From the NCBI RefSeq assembly GCF_020184175.1, contig NW_026083025.1, positions 411,535-475,534 on the forward strand: a stretch of DNA of 64,000 nt. The letters run 5' to 3'. Positions 62,500-64,000 of this stretch are shown piece after piece. How positions within the stretch are numbered: position 1 is the first letter of the stretch; each line of letters begins with the position of its first letter. The notes under the pieces are model-generated. The model saw only the letters and a program-made list of their open reading frames with translations. It was not told where the DNA came from and ran no database searches. The translations under genes and the position numbers were made by a program. Source of the stretch: Aphis gossypii. Its lineage: Eukaryota > Arthropoda > Insecta > Hemiptera > Aphididae.

Positions 62500-63201
62500 A
62501 TCTTTTTGTGATAATTATCTTATTTTCTGTACTAAATATATTGATAAGTGTTATTAATTTAAAATTATATTAAAATACTTAATTATATGAATAATTAAAA
62601 TCAAAGAAATCAATATTTTATATAATACAATTTAAAAACGTTATACCTATCTAATTTTTTATTGTTATTACAATTACATTTTCAGTTATTTAAAGAATAT
62701 ATTGAATTAAACTATTGTTCATTGATATTTGTTTACAATTATATCATACTTATATGCAATAATATGATAATTGTTGTATAATGTATGCAATCAAAATTAA
62801 TTCAACCTACTGTTTTACTAATAGAAAAATAAATTACTAATATATTATCATTAGAAATATATACTGTTAGTCTCCAAAATGTTATTCATATGCATATACA
62901 CATATATTTTTTATATAGATATAAATAACTTTATATCAATTTTTAGAAACTGGAAAGAGTTCACACTTAATTAATTTCAAATAAATTAAAAATATTTTAG
63001 AACATAAAAAAATATACATATTTGAAATTTAATTTATTCTTTTATTTAAATTTACTTTTAGTTACAATTGCATTCATTAAATATATATTTAAACTTTCCC
63101 AAACTTAAATCTTCTTTTTTACAACTATTGTTAATTATTTTAGATTGCAACTTTAATAACCATTCATCAAATGTTTTTCTTAACACTAATTAAAACTATT
63201 G
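62500..63201. other. non-coding stretch
   Basis: AT-rich DNA between the F-box gene and the tandem repeat. Nothing recognised. Confidence 0.4.
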
Positions 63202-64000
63202 CTAATAAAAAATTGACTGTTTAATACTCGGATTTGAAGCTTATGCCATTAGATTAAATTATAATTTTATGAAAAATATATTATTACATAATGAATTCTA
63301 TGTTAATAATTGATTTTTTAAGAATTGTTAAAAATTTAATTTGAAAAAAGTATAGGTTACTATACTGTTTTCAATTTCATTTTGCTAATAAATAATTGAC
63401 TATTTATATCTCAAATTTGAAGCTTATGCTATTAGAATAAATTATAAGTTGGTGAAAAATATAATATTACATAATAAATAATATGTTAATATTTGATTTT
63501 CAATAATTTATAAATCATAATTTAAATCCTAATCATTTATTAATCATATGATATTTTTGTTTATCCATTACTTTAGATCACAGTATTCATCTGAAATAAT
63601 TGATGCAATTGGCGTATGAATCAGAATAAAATGAAAATAAGAGATGATAGTATTACCTCGTTCTTAACATGCTCATATGATTATTTTAAAAATAAAAAAC
63701 CTAAAAATAAATCAAAGTTTTGTGTAAGTATACTGTTTACATTTTTATTTGGCTAATAAATAATTGGTTATTTATATCTCAAATTTGAAGCCTATGCTAT
63801 TAGATTGAATTACAAATTTATGAAGAATATAATATTACATAATGAATTCTATGTAAATAATTGATTTTTTAAGAATTGTTAAAAATTTAATTTGAAAAAG
63901 GTATTGGTTACTATTCTGTTTTCAATTTCATTTTGCTAATAAATAATTGACTACTTTTATCTTAAATTTGAAGCTTATGCCATTAGAATCAATGATAAAT
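63202..64000. repeat. tandem repeat, ~184-bp period, continues past the window
   Basis: Units start with 'ctaataaa.aattgact' at 63202, 63385, 63753 and 63936, spaced 183, 368 (two periods) and 183 bp. The shared blocks are 'atttgaagcttatgc.attag', 'tattacataatgaattct' and 'aagaattgttaaaaattta'. The unit at about 63569-63752 is diverged over most of its length but ends in the same junction. It may be a small satellite or an array extending beyond 64000. Confidence 0.8.

Noticed and set aside
1..64000. CRISPR arrays, bacterial operons, riboswitches, tRNA genes
   Set aside because: The window is eukaryotic with spliceosomal introns. I looked for tRNA T-arm-like GGTTC.A.TCC strings and repeat-spacer structure and saw none convincing. 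The Prp39 array has repeats with near-identical content throughout rather than unique spacers.

Overview
The window is nuclear DNA of an insect, most likely an aphid. It is very AT-rich, its genes are split by spliceosomal introns, it carries many short hAT-type elements and relics of longer ones, and short TAGGTACCTA-like strings recur. All recognisable proteins have animal orthologues. The aphid assignment is inference from composition and element style; no species can be named.

Layout. 1-17.2 kb: no gene recognised, only element relics and miniature transposons. 17.2-22.5 kb (minus): a complete six-exon CCDC25 gene. 22.9-27.9 kb: non-coding, with a LINE relic split by a miniature element. 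28.0-29.9 kb (minus): TRIAP1 and SWI5, arranged as if on one dicistronic message, with the TRIAP1 stop four bases before the SWI5 start. 30-39 kb: mostly non-coding, with one cysteine-rich candidate exon at 33.2 kb, several miniature elements and a duplicated non-coding block. 39.2-41.9 kb (minus): a complete six-exon ODAD1/CCDC114/CCDC63-like dynein-docking coiled-coil gene. 42.6-44.9 kb: a long foldback element and a solo LTR. 47.3-57.7 kb (plus): a Prp39 (PRPF39) gene. 61.3-62.4 kb (plus): a four-exon F-box protein with an FBA-like C-terminal half. 63.2-64 kb: start of a ~184-bp tandem repeat.

The most unusual locus is the Prp39 gene. Its whole HAT-repeat domain lies in one exon, but the N-terminus is encoded by a tandem array of phase-1/phase-1 mini-exons. 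There are ten units at ~162-bp period (one frameshifted) plus two related exons further on, each separated by near-constant 65-70 nt introns, except where a 3.7-kb insert carrying a transposase relic interrupts the series. Each mini-exon adds about 30 charged, probably disordered residues, so exon skipping in any combination keeps the frame. The second unusual locus is TRIAP1-SWI5.

Functionally the genes are unrelated housekeeping or cell-structure genes: splicing (Prp39), recombination (SWI5), mitochondrial lipid transfer (TRIAP1), sperm axoneme (ODAD1-like), ubiquitin ligase adaptor (F-box) and an NFACT-R-domain protein (CCDC25). All exon boundaries were read by hand from splice consensus and reading-frame continuity, with no transcript evidence.
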